From assembly GCA_023391005.1 (NCBI GenBank), contig JAEWBS010000088.1:89614-153613 (forward strand): a stretch of 64,000 bases of DNA. Direction: 5' to 3'. This stretch comes from Bacillota bacterium. GTDB taxonomy: Bacteria > Bacillota > Clostridia > Oscillospirales > Ruminococcaceae. Of the stretch, positions 40,955 to 48,716 are shown piece after piece. The notes under the pieces are model-generated. The model searched no databases. It was not told the DNA's origin and saw only the letters and a program-made list of their open reading frames with translations. Made by a program: the position numbers and the translations under genes. How positions within the stretch are numbered: position 1 is the first letter of the stretch; each line of letters opens with the position of its first letter.

Positions 40955-40999
40955 GCCCAAAATAAAAGAACAGGCATTGCCTGTTCTTTTATTTTGGGC
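40955..40999. terminator. 45-base perfect palindrome (bidirectional terminator)
   Basis: Two 22-base arms, each with GCCCAAAATAAAAGAACAGG at the outside, are exact complements around a single T. The runs of A and T within the arms let it act as a terminator in both directions. It lies 58 bases beyond the stop of the PAS-GGDEF gene. The 40614-41057 gap otherwise contains no gene I can support. Confidence 0.75.
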
Positions 41000-41057
41000 A
41001 CAAGAGAATTTAATGCCATTTGGGCGATGCCCACGCACCCGTCGAGCACAGTGCCGA

Positions 41058-42326
41058 TCAATTCGCTGTCAATGGCGTACCGCGGGTAAAGAAGGCGTGA
41101 TCGCCGCCGCCTTTTTTCTTTACCGTATACATCGCCTCGTCGGCACAGCGGAACAGGCCGTCGGTATCCTCGGCGTCTGACGGGAACAGGCTTATGCCGA
41201 TGCTGATGCTGACGCCAAGCGGAATGTCGTTATAGATAACCGGCTCTGCCGCCGCGGCGTGTATTCTCTGTGCCAGCTGGCTCACGTCGTCGACCGTTTT
41301 TACGTCGGTCTGCAGCACGACAAATTCATCTCCGCCAAGCCGGCCGACCTGGTCGGTCACCCTGAGCGCCTTGTGCACCGTAGCGGCCACATGGCGCAGC
41401 ACAACATCCCCTGCCTCATGCCCGTAGTGATCGTTGATGTACTTAAACTTATCAATATCAAACAGCATAACGGCAAATTGCGTTTTGTTGCGCGTGGAAC
41501 GCGCGATCTCTTGCTCAAGCAGCAGCATCAGACTGGCGCGGTTTTGTATCCCGGTAAGAGCGTCATATCTGGCAAGCCACGCAATCTTCGCCTCCTGCGC
41601 CTTACGCTGTGTAATATCCCGGATAATGTGGATACGCAGCGGCCCCTTTTCGGTATAAGCCACTCTGGAGCTGACCTCAACAGGAAAGGTTGAGCCGTCG
41701 CTTCGCACATGAAGGCTCTCAAATATAATACCCTCGTACTCGGCCTGACGCATCTGCTCTTCATAATCGGGAAGGGTCGAGGAATGGCGAATATCCTGAA
41801 TTTTGGCGGATAAGAGCTGCTCTCTTGTATAGCCGTATGCCTCGCAGGCCCGCTGATTCGAATCGACGACCTGCCCGTCGAGATTCATATATAAAATAAT
41901 ATCCTGTGCGCCTTCAAAAAGGATTTTGTGAATTCTAAGCGCTTCCTCCGCTCTTTTTTGTGTGGTGATTTCCAGAAACATGGCCACAATTAATTTCTCG
42001 GAAGAGCGAAAGGCGCGCGCTTTAAAGTGTCGGTCGTCCATTCTGAAAAAGAACTCGACCGCGCCGGTGTTTTCAAGCTTGCGCAGGTTATCGCAAATGC
42101 CTGCCCAGCTTTCAGCCAAATGATTTAATACCTGATGAAGCGTCTGGCCAATGATTTTAGGGCGCCGCAGGCCGGTGATATGCTCAAGCTGTCGGTTCAC
42201 TTCAAGAAAGCGATAGTCATAGGGTTGTTGATTTTCATCCCGGAGAATCTCAAGCATCGCGTAGCCTTCGAGCATCGCGTCATAGACGTTGTTACAACTG
42301 CAAGATCTATTTGTTTTTTTTGACAT
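41058..42326 (-). CDS. PAS-PAS-GGDEF diguanylate cyclase
   Basis: A soluble protein of about 422 residues. Two PAS domains (about 12-125 and 130-250; the second has GAQDIILYMNLDGQVVDSNQ and ends with HIIRDITQRK) are followed by a GGDEF domain (about 255-415). The active site GGDEF is intact, preceded by RVTD, a likely product-inhibition site, and by FDIDKFKYINDHYGHEAGD. It should make c-di-GMP in response to a PAS signal (redox, ligand or light cannot be told). The ATG at 42326 follows AAAGGGCGG. It has no membrane segment and is a third c-di-GMP enzyme in the window. Confidence 0.94.
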   Translation of the reverse strand: MSKKTNRSCSCNNVYDAMLEGYAMLEILRDENQQPYDYRFLEVNRQLEHITGLRRPKIIGQTLHQVLNHLAESWAGICDNLRKLENTGAVEFFFRMDDRHFKARAFRSSEKLIVAMFLEITTQKRAEEALRIHKILFEGAQDIILYMNLDGQVVDSNQRACEAYGYTREQLLSAKIQDIRHSSTLPDYEEQMRQAEYEGIIFESLHVRSDGSTFPVEVSSRVAYTEKGPLRIHIIRDITQRKAQEAKIAWLARYDALTGIQNRASLMLLLEQEIARSTRNKTQFAVMLFDIDKFKYINDHYGHEAGDVVLRHVAATVHKALRVTDQVGRLGGDEFVVLQTDVKTVDDVSQLAQRIHAAAAEPVIYNDIPLGVSISIGISLFPSDAEDTDGLFRCADEAMYTVKKKGGGDHAFFTRGTPLTAN

Positions 42327-42617
42327 TTGGCATCCGCCCTTTCCAAAAATCACGCATCATCACCGCGACCAAGCATTCATGTATCACCGGTGGGATTTTT
42401 ATAAACCCTTGCCCTTACCACAAGGAGTTGTAAGATATTATAGTAGATATTGCTATAATTTCATAGTGCGAATTTAGAATTTTGTTTCATTCTACCTTTG
42501 GCGTTGGTGGCCCTTGTTGCGGGGCAAGGCCTTTATCGGGCAAGAGGAGGGGATAGTTGGGATAAGAGGGAAAGATGTCGGCACTCTGTGCGGTTCGGCA
42601 TAGATATTAAGCCTTGG

Positions 42618-42634
42618 TGCACTATTATAGTGCA
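42618..42634 (+). promoter_or_regulatory. Palindrome upstream of the HTH gene, site 1
   Basis: TGCACTAT-T-ATAGTGCA is a perfect 17-base palindrome 70 bases before the HTH regulator start. It shares the TGCAC...GTGCA ends with site 2 and is a likely operator for a dimeric Cro/CI-type repressor. The rest of the 42327-42703 gap has no gene. Confidence 0.55.
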
Positions 42635-42671
42635 TCGGCAATGTAATTAATACATAGAATTAATACAGAAT

Positions 42672-42689
42672 TGCACCTGATTAGGTGCA
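42672..42689 (+). promoter_or_regulatory. Palindrome upstream of the HTH gene, site 2
   Basis: TGCACCT-GATT-AGGTGCA has perfect 7-base arms and ends 14 bases before the ATG, overlapping the leader just upstream of the ribosome site. Binding there would block expression, which fits autorepression. Confidence 0.55.
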
Positions 42690-42703
42690 GCGGGGTGTTG
42701 GTT

Positions 42704-42928
42704 ATGAATTATGCGTACAGTAAAGAAGTCGGCAGAAATATCAGCGCAATCAGGCAATCAAAGCGCTGGACGCAGGAGCAATTGTCCGCAAAGCTACAGA
42801 CACTCGGATGTGATATTACCCGAAGCGCGTTGGCCAAAATAGAGGTGGGGCAGCGGCATTTATATCCTGATGAGTTAAAAGCGCTCAAAACGGTGCTTGA
42901 AATCGGTTACGACGAGTTGTTTGTTTAA
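42704..42928 (+). CDS. Small Cro/CI-type HTH regulator
   Basis: A 74-residue DNA-binding protein that is almost all HTH_3: EVGRNISAIRQSKRWTQEQL ... ITRSALAKIEVGQRHLYPDE. The ATG at 42704 follows GGGGTG. There is no effector domain, so it may be a simple autorepressor or part of a larger switch. The two TGCAC palindromes upstream are likely targets. The next gene, a half-size EamA protein, starts 63 bases later and may be co-regulated. Confidence 0.9.
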   Translation: MNYAYSKEVGRNISAIRQSKRWTQEQLSAKLQTLGCDITRSALAKIEVGQRHLYPDELKALKTVLEIGYDELFV

Positions 42929-42991
42929 TGAGTGTATGATGCAATAAAATGGTGGCGGAAATAGTTCTATCGGGTTTTAGGTGATAAAAAT

Positions 42992-43405
42992 ATGTGGATA
43001 ATATACGCTTTGCTGGCCGCGCTTTTGGCGGCGCTGACCTCAATACTGGCGAAAATAGGCATCGAAAATGTCAATTCAAATTTAGCGACCGCCATAAGAA
43101 CGGTGGTCGTTCTAATCATGGCATGGGGCATGGTTTTCATGACGGGTAAGCAGCATCAAATAAGCGCCATAGGGCAAAAAAGCTGGGGATTTCTGATTCT
43201 TTCAGGCTGTGCCACAGGTTTGTCGTGGCTGTTTTATTATAAGGCTCTCCAGTTGGGTGAGGCCTCAAAAGTTGTTCCGATTGATAAACTCAGCGTTGTT
43301 GTAAGCATGATATTGGCGTTTGTCATTTTAAAAGAAACTGTAAGCATAAAGTCCGTTATAGGCGGTGCGCTTATAACCATAGGGACTATTGTCCTCATTC
43401 TGTAG
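42992..43405 (+). CDS. Half-size EamA/DMT-family membrane protein
   Basis: A 137-residue protein with four to five membrane helices, matching a single EamA repeat (SGCATGLSWLFYYKALQLGE and VVPIDKLSVVVSMILAFVIL are strongly conserved). Full DMT exporters have two such repeats, so this one should work as a dimer. The substrate is unknown. It lies downstream of the HTH gene and is followed by a strong terminator. Confidence 0.92.
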   Translation: MWIIYALLAALLAALTSILAKIGIENVNSNLATAIRTVVVLIMAWGMVFMTGKQHQISAIGQKSWGFLILSGCATGLSWLFYYKALQLGEASKVVPIDKLSVVVSMILAFVILKETVSIKSVIGGALITIGTIVLIL

Positions 43406-43437
43406 ATAATGTACGAAGCTTATCGGGCAGTCAAATT

Positions 43438-43489
43438 AAAATCGCATCGGAGAGCCATCAACCGGCTGACCGATGCGATTTTTATTTTT
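43438..43489 (+). terminator. Terminator after the EamA-like gene
   Basis: AAAATCGCATCGG and CCGATGCGATTTT form a 13-bp stem, with a small inner stem GCC/GGC in the loop, followed by TATTTTT. Confidence 0.92.
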
Positions 43490-43525
43490 ATGTCAGACCT
43501 GTGCCGCTATGCCGTCGCCAAACAA

Positions 43526-43554
43526 AAAAGCACCTGCTCATCACAGGTGCTTTT
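43526..43554 (-). terminator. Terminator of the 44-residue peptide gene
   Basis: On the minus strand AAAAGCACCTG and CAGGTGCTTTT form an 11-bp stem followed by more T. It lies 19 bases beyond the peptide stop. Confidence 0.85.
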
Positions 43555-43572
43555 GGGTTTTAGATAAAATAA

Positions 43573-43707
43573 TTATTTCTCGTCAGCCTCGTCCGCGGCG
43601 TCTTTACAACCCTGAGCGCTGAACTCGGCGGAGCAAGCGATATCAGCCGACTGATAATCGTCGTTCTTGGGGACCTCAACAGCAATAATCTTATCATCAA
43701 TACGCAT
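43573..43707 (-). CDS. 44-residue acidic peptide with two cysteines, unknown function
   Basis: On the minus strand an ATG at 43707, after AAGGTGG, opens a 44-codon frame ending in TAA. The peptide starts MRIDDKIIAVEVPKNDDYQS, contains ADIACSAEFSAQGCKDAA and ends in an acidic tail DEADEK. It has no signal peptide or membrane helix. Its own strong terminator and compact layout argue that it is real. I do not recognise it. The spaced cysteines and hydrophilic start recall precursor peptides of modified natural products, but no modifying enzyme is next to it, so that is only a possibility. Confidence 0.65.
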   Translation of the reverse strand: MRIDDKIIAVEVPKNDDYQSADIACSAEFSAQGCKDAADEADEK

Positions 43708-43972
43708 ACGCTACTACCACCTTCAAATGTTATTGTAAAAATATCATAACATAACCGGACAGGCCTGTCAATGCGGACAGATTTGCCGGAGCGTCGGTCT
43801 TGTGCAAGGATGGATAGCGTTGCAACAAAACAGGAGGGAGGTTGCAAAAAATAATCAAATTCGCGTTGGCGGTGGAAGATATTTTTTAAATGTCATACTT
43901 TTGTCAAATTTTAATATTAAATTTAACTCAAGAAATGTGAAATTAATAACGAGTCAAATTTGGAGGTATATC

Positions 43973-45037
43973 ATGAAAAAAGCAAGCACCATGCTGCTCG
44001 CAGCAGTACTTACGGCGTCGGCGCTCACTGCCTGTGCGGGCAACGCCGCAACCCCCTCGACCCCGGCAAGCGCAGCCACCCCTGCGACCTCGGTCTCGGC
44101 CCCTGCTGCTTCGGCGAAGGTTAAGATGGGACTCGCCGTGCTGACCACCAGCACCAAATCGACCGACGCGGGCGAAAAAGACGGCGCCGCAAAAAGCGAT
44201 TCGGTCGTTGCCGCCGTTATGCTTGGCGAGGACGGAAAAATCCTGGCCTGCAACCTCGACGTGCTTCAGTCCAGCATCAACTTCAGCAATGAAGGCAAGA
44301 TCACGACCGATCTGGCGACCGTGTTCAAGACCAAGCAGGAGCTCAAAGAAGGATACAATATGAAGGGCGTCTCCAAAATCCAAAAAGAGTGGTACGAGCA
44401 GGCGAACTTTTTGGCCGATTATGTCATCGGCAAAACGGTTGAAGAAGTAAAGGGCATCGCGGTTGACGATAAGGGCGTTCCGACCGGCGCCGAGCTGACC
44501 GCATCGGTCACCGTCAAAATTCATGATTACATAGCAGTGATTGAGAAGGCCGTAGCCAATGCGGTTGAGACCGATGCCACCGCGCAGGATCAGCTCGGCC
44601 TCGCAATGGTCGACAACATTGCCAAGTCGAAGGACGCGGGCGAAAAGGACGGCCTCGCCCAGACCTATACCACCTATGCCGCAGTGACGGTTGGCGCGGA
44701 CGGCAAAATTACAAGCTGCGCGCTCGACGCCACGCAGGCGAACGTCAACTTTGACGCGACGGGCAAAATTACGACCGACCTTTCGGCGACTGTCAAGACC
44801 AAGAACGAGCTCAAGGAAGGTTACAACATGAAGGGCGTCTCCAAAATCGGTAAGGAGTGGTATGAGCAGGCCGCTGCCTACACCACTTATGTCACCGGCA
44901 AAACCGCTGATGAGGTTTCGGGTATCGCCCTTGACGAGAGCGAAAAGCCGACCGACAGCGAGCTGCTCGCGGGCGTGACCATCAGCATCGGTGACTTTAA
45001 CGCGGTGGTCGCGAAGGCTGCTGCTAACGCGAAGTAA
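43973..45037 (+). CDS. Lipoprotein with two homologous domains, next to apbE
   Basis: A 354-residue lipoprotein: signal peptide with lipobox LTAC, a Thr/Pro/Ala linker (about 24-48) and two tandem repeats of about 145 residues. The repeats share DAGEKDG, GKITTDL, the 12-residue block LKEGYNMKGVSK and KEWYEQA. Lipoproteins of this layout occur beside FAD:protein FMN transferases in Gram-positives, and the Listeria electron-transfer lipoprotein PplA likewise has two flavin-bearing domains. No clear Ser/Thr-Gly-Ala-Thr flavin site is visible, so flavin attachment is not proven. GGAGG precedes the ATG at 43973. Confidence 0.85.
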   Translation: MKKASTMLLAAVLTASALTACAGNAATPSTPASAATPATSVSAPAASAKVKMGLAVLTTSTKSTDAGEKDGAAKSDSVVAAVMLGEDGKILACNLDVLQSSINFSNEGKITTDLATVFKTKQELKEGYNMKGVSKIQKEWYEQANFLADYVIGKTVEEVKGIAVDDKGVPTGAELTASVTVKIHDYIAVIEKAVANAVETDATAQDQLGLAMVDNIAKSKDAGEKDGLAQTYTTYAAVTVGADGKITSCALDATQANVNFDATGKITTDLSATVKTKNELKEGYNMKGVSKIGKEWYEQAAAYTTYVTGKTADEVSGIALDESEKPTDSELLAGVTISIGDFNAVVAKAAANAK

Positions 45038-45178
45038 TAGCGCTAAAAGTAACAATGAGGTCAAAACGGGCAACGTCCTCGGGCGCTGCCCGTTTGCTTA
45101 TAGTAAACAACTTGGCAATAAGAGCCGAGTTTTAGCAAAACAATCAAAATGATTTTCAGATATTGTTCAGGGGGAAGC

Positions 45179-46213
45179 ATGAAGAGACGCTTTTCGGTCT
45201 TTATGGCACTGCTGCTTTGCCTGACCGGCTGCGGCGGCTTTAGGCAGACGCGGTATCGCGCACAGTTTTTGACGCTGTTTGACACGGTGACCGAAATTGT
45301 CGGATATTCGCCGAGCAAGGCGCTGTTTACTGAACAGGTGGAACAGATCCACGCCCAATTACAGCAGTATCATCAGCTTTATGATATTTACCGCGAGTAT
45401 GAGGGCGTCGTCAATTTAAAAACGCTCAACGATCAGGCGGGTAAGGCGCCCGTGACGGTAGACCAACGCATCATCGACCTGCTGCTTTTCTCAAAGCAGA
45501 TGCATACGCAAACAGGGGGCAACGTCAATATTGCGTTTGGCAGCGTGCTAAAGCTGTGGAAGCAATACCGTGAGCAGGGCATCGAGGACCCTGAGCAGGC
45601 GGCGCTACCGCCGATGGCGGCGCTAAAAGAAGCCGCACTGCATACAGATATTGAAGATATCGTCATCGACACGCAGCGTTCGACGGTGTTTTTTAAAGAC
45701 CCCGCATTGCAGCTCGATGTCGGTGCCATCGCTAAGGGCTATGCAGTCGAGGCGGTCTGCAAAAGCGCCGAGGCGCGCGGCGTCGACCGTATGCTTGTGA
45801 GCGTCGGCGGAAACGTGCGCGCCATCGGCCAAAAAAGCCTGTGGGAGCCCTTTTGGGTGTCGCTGAAAAACCCCGATGAAAAGGCACAGAATGAGGAACC
45901 TATTTCGGTGGGCCTGTCGGATGACGCGCTGGTTTCAAGCGGGGATTATCTGCGCTATTACACCGTCGACGGCGTGCAGTATCATCATATCATCGATACC
46001 AAAACGCTGATGCCCGCCGGATATTACCGCTCGGTGAGCATTCTGTGCCCCGACTCAGGTTTGGCCGATGCGCTCTCGACCGCCGCCTATCTGCTGGAGT
46101 GGGAGCAGTCCAAAGCGCTCGTGCAGCAGTTCCCCGATGTGGAGGCGCTGTGGATTTTCCCCGACGGCACCGTCGAGGCGACGGCGGGCTTTGAAAAAAG
46201 AATTCAAAAATGA
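45179..46213 (+). CDS. apbE: FAD:protein FMN transferase ApbE (lipoprotein)
   Basis: A 344-residue ApbE-family flavin transferase with its own lipobox (LTGC), so it works outside the membrane. It moves FMN from FAD to a Thr/Ser of target proteins. Conserved parts: LQLDVGAIAKGYAVEAV, MLVSVGGNVRAIG, YHHIIDTKTLMPAG (metal/FAD site) and ADALSTAAYLL. The ATG at 45179 follows AGGGGGAAG. It lies 141 bases after the two-domain lipoprotein and upstream of a two-component system and FMN-binding lipoprotein, which are the likely targets or partners. Confidence 0.95.
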   Translation: MKRRFSVFMALLLCLTGCGGFRQTRYRAQFLTLFDTVTEIVGYSPSKALFTEQVEQIHAQLQQYHQLYDIYREYEGVVNLKTLNDQAGKAPVTVDQRIIDLLLFSKQMHTQTGGNVNIAFGSVLKLWKQYREQGIEDPEQAALPPMAALKEAALHTDIEDIVIDTQRSTVFFKDPALQLDVGAIAKGYAVEAVCKSAEARGVDRMLVSVGGNVRAIGQKSLWEPFWVSLKNPDEKAQNEEPISVGLSDDALVSSGDYLRYYTVDGVQYHHIIDTKTLMPAGYYRSVSILCPDSGLADALSTAAYLLEWEQSKALVQQFPDVEALWIFPDGTVEATAGFEKRIQK

Positions 46214-46266
46214 TCTAATTTTTCGGTGAAGCGAATTTTGTAAGGTAACAAGGCGCGTGACAAAAT

Positions 46267-46322
46267 GAATAGGAATACGAAAAGCGGGAGGGCAACCCCT
46301 CCCGCTTTTCGTATTCCTATTC
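46267..46322. terminator. Perfect 26-bp hairpin between convergent genes
   Basis: Two 26-base arms (outer GAATAGGAATACGAAAAGCG, inner GGAGGG) are exact complements around a CAAC loop. It lies between the convergent apbE and sensor kinase genes and can terminate both, although T runs are modest. The unusually long perfect stem is noteworthy. Confidence 0.8.
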
Positions 46323-46407
46323 ACATGCGCTATCCCGCGCGGTTGTCAATGCGCAAAGAATCAAACCGGTGGTTTGGGCGCTTAGGCGTTAAGCTATGCC
46401 GGCATCT

Positions 46408-47868
46408 TCATGGCGTAAACAGTACCCTGAACGCGCTGCCTGCCCCCGCGCGGCTTTCGACCTCTATGGTCGCGTCGTGCGCCCGCGCGATTTCGACCGC
46501 GATCGAGAGGCCAAGCCCCGTGCCGTCGAGACGGTGGATACTTTCTCCGCGATAATACCGCTCAAAAATCTTGGGCAGCGTGCTTTCGTCAATACCCTGT
46601 CCTTCGTCCCGAACCTCGATCACCGGGCGATCCTCATGCAGCATCAGCTGCACACGCCCCTGCTCATAGCTGTACTTAATTGCGTTGTCGAGCAGAATCA
46701 TCACCAGCTGCCGCAGCCGCCCGTAATCGCCATGGATCACCCAGTCCTTTGCCGGCTCCTCACAGATAATCCGTACCCGATTGGCGGCCGCCAGCGTTCT
46801 GGCGCTGATCAACACATCTCCGAGCAACTCAGAGAGCGAAACATCGTCCTTTGAAAGCTTAAATTCATGGTTTTGCAGCTTGGTCAGATCGAGCAGGTCT
46901 AAAATCAGCCGTTCAAGCTGCTTTGATTCGGTCAACATCTGGCTGTGGAAGCGCGCGACGTCCTGCGGCGCGACAACAATGCTGTCGCACAGAGATTCAA
47001 GCGAAGCGCGCAGCACCGTGACCGGCGTTTTGAGCTCGTGCGAGATGTTGGACAAAAAGGTGCGGCGGTTTTTATCCGCCTGCTCCTGCTCGGCTCTCGC
47101 TTCGTCAAGACGCACGGCAAGCTGATCCATAACCGATGCGAGCTGGCCCAGCTCGTCGTCCCGCTTGATATCGGTGCGGATTTTATAGTTCCCGCCCGCA
47201 AGCGCCAGCGCGGTTTTCTTGAGCCCGACGATCGGCACGTTAAAGCGATAAGAAAGATAAGCCCCCAGCCATCCGCACAAAAACAGCGAGGTTAGCAGGC
47301 TGCCGATTAAAATCAATGTATTGCCGCTCTCGACCCCCTCAAGATTCTCGCGCAGCGGGGCGTACAGCAGCACAGCGCCGATAATTTCGCCGCTCCGGTT
47401 GGTCACCGGGGTGCCGACGGTGAGAAAGCGCCTGCCGCTTTGCTTATCTAAAAAGCTGTCGTCGTAGGTTTTGCCTAAAAAGACGTGCGACAGCACCTTC
47501 TCGGACGAGAAGGGCAGCACGGCGTTGTCGATAAAAGCCAGCGTATCGTTTTGATGGGTCGCAAGCGCGTGGCCTCGGTCGACAATCCAAAGATCGGCTT
47601 GCGTCAACCGTTCCATCAGCAGCATCTGATATTCCATTGTTGCGTTTTGCCGGATAAGGGCGATCAGATCGCGGTCGTCCTGCTCGGGGTGCAGCGTTTC
47701 CACAAGGCTTTTGGCGATGTTATAGGCGTTACGGCGCAGCGTCAGTGCGTTTTGTGCCACCAACTGGCGGCGCGAAAGCACTGAAAACATTGCCGTTGCA
47801 GTCAGCGCGTAGACGCACAGAATCGCCGCGAACATCAAAATCAGCCGGGCGGTCAGGCTCTTTTTCAT
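46408..47868 (-). CDS. Sensor histidine kinase
   Basis: A 486-residue membrane kinase. Helix 1 (about 8-30), an outer sensor region of about 130 residues with a Cache/PAS-like feel (SGRRFLTVGTPVTNRSGEII), helix 2 (about 168-190), HAMP (about 190-243), HisKA with ISHELKTPVTVLRA and HATPase with ILLDNAIKYS, VRDEGQGI and DGTGLGLSIA. It overlaps the response regulator gene by 4 bases. The signal is unknown; the neighbouring flavin lipoproteins suggest redox or envelope state. Confidence 0.94.
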   Translation of the reverse strand: MKKSLTARLILMFAAILCVYALTATAMFSVLSRRQLVAQNALTLRRNAYNIAKSLVETLHPEQDDRDLIALIRQNATMEYQMLLMERLTQADLWIVDRGHALATHQNDTLAFIDNAVLPFSSEKVLSHVFLGKTYDDSFLDKQSGRRFLTVGTPVTNRSGEIIGAVLLYAPLRENLEGVESGNTLILIGSLLTSLFLCGWLGAYLSYRFNVPIVGLKKTALALAGGNYKIRTDIKRDDELGQLASVMDQLAVRLDEARAEQEQADKNRRTFLSNISHELKTPVTVLRASLESLCDSIVVAPQDVARFHSQMLTESKQLERLILDLLDLTKLQNHEFKLSKDDVSLSELLGDVLISARTLAAANRVRIICEEPAKDWVIHGDYGRLRQLVMILLDNAIKYSYEQGRVQLMLHEDRPVIEVRDEGQGIDESTLPKIFERYYRGESIHRLDGTGLGLSIAVEIARAHDATIEVESRAGAGSAFRVLFTP

Positions 47869-48548
47869 TGGGCCTTCACCTCAAACTGATAGCCGACGCC
47901 CCAAACGGTTTTAATCTGCCACGCGGGGTGGTCAATTTCGTCGAGCTTGGCCCGCAGCCGCTTGATATGGGTATCGATGGTGCGGTCGGTGCTCTCGGTG
48001 TTATAACCCCAGGCCATCGTCAATAGGTTATCCCGCGTAAAAACCCGGCCTGGGTTTGAGGCGAGAATCCAAAGCAGATCAAGCTCCTTTCGGGTGAGCG
48101 GCACCGACTGTTCGCCAATTTTAACAAGGCTCAACTCGGGCTGGATCAGCAGGTTGCTCACAAACACGTTGCGGCGGCTTGTTTTTTCGGTTGAGCGGCG
48201 TAAAACAGCGCGGATGCGCGCCATCAGCTCCCCGGTCGAAAAAGGCTTGACGATGTAGTCGTCGGCGCCGAAATCCAGCCCGCTGATGCGGTCCTCATCC
48301 TCCCCCTTGGCGGTGATCATCAGGATGGGCACGTCCGATACCTTGCGAATCTGCTGGCAGACGGCAAACCCGTCCAGCCTTGGCATCATGACGTCGAGCA
48401 ATACTAAATTTGGCGCATGGCTGAAAAAAAGGTCGAGCGCCTGCTGCCCATCCTGCGCGGTGACAACGGCGTAGCCCTCGCTTTGTAGATATTTTTGCAG
48501 TATTTCGTTAATTTGCGGATTGTCGTCCGAAACAAGAATTGTTTTCAT
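47865..48548 (-). CDS. OmpR-family response regulator
   Basis: A 227-residue regulator: receiver with ILVSDDNPQINE, phosphoacceptor Asp in LVLLDVMMPRLDG (about 52) and Lys in YIVKPF, then a winged helix (VPLTRKELDLLWILASNPGR, TIDTHIKRLRAKLDE). It is first in the operon with the kinase. It is divergent from the FMN-binding lipoprotein at 48717, whose promoter lies between them, so that gene is a likely target. Confidence 0.95.
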   Translation of the reverse strand: MKTILVSDDNPQINEILQKYLQSEGYAVVTAQDGQQALDLFFSHAPNLVLLDVMMPRLDGFAVCQQIRKVSDVPILMITAKGEDEDRISGLDFGADDYIVKPFSTGELMARIRAVLRRSTEKTSRRNVFVSNLLIQPELSLVKIGEQSVPLTRKELDLLWILASNPGRVFTRDNLLTMAWGYNTESTDRTIDTHIKRLRAKLDEIDHPAWQIKTVWGVGYQFEVKAQ

Positions 48549-48643
48549 AACATTATCAAACTGCCTTATAGATGTATAAGTGTGGGATGTTTTTTAAAGT
48601 TTAGCAGAGAATACGCGCAGTGTCAACGAAGGGTAGGATGTGT

Positions 48644-48672
48644 TTGACTTTCTTTTGACGATGGCATAAAAT
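48644..48672 (+). promoter_or_regulatory. Promoter of the FMN-binding lipoprotein gene
   Basis: TTGACT (48644-48649) and TAAAAT (48667-48672) are 17 bases apart, 45 bases before the GTG start, in the divergent gap with the two-component operon. Confidence 0.75.
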
Positions 48673-48716
48673 GAGAAGTAAAATAAGAAATAGGACGAGA
48701 AAAGGGGGGGATTGCT

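Noticed and set aside
43943..45073. 376-residue minus-strand frame
   Set aside because: Antisense shadow of the two-repeat lipoprotein, whose signal peptide and repeats are clear on the plus strand.
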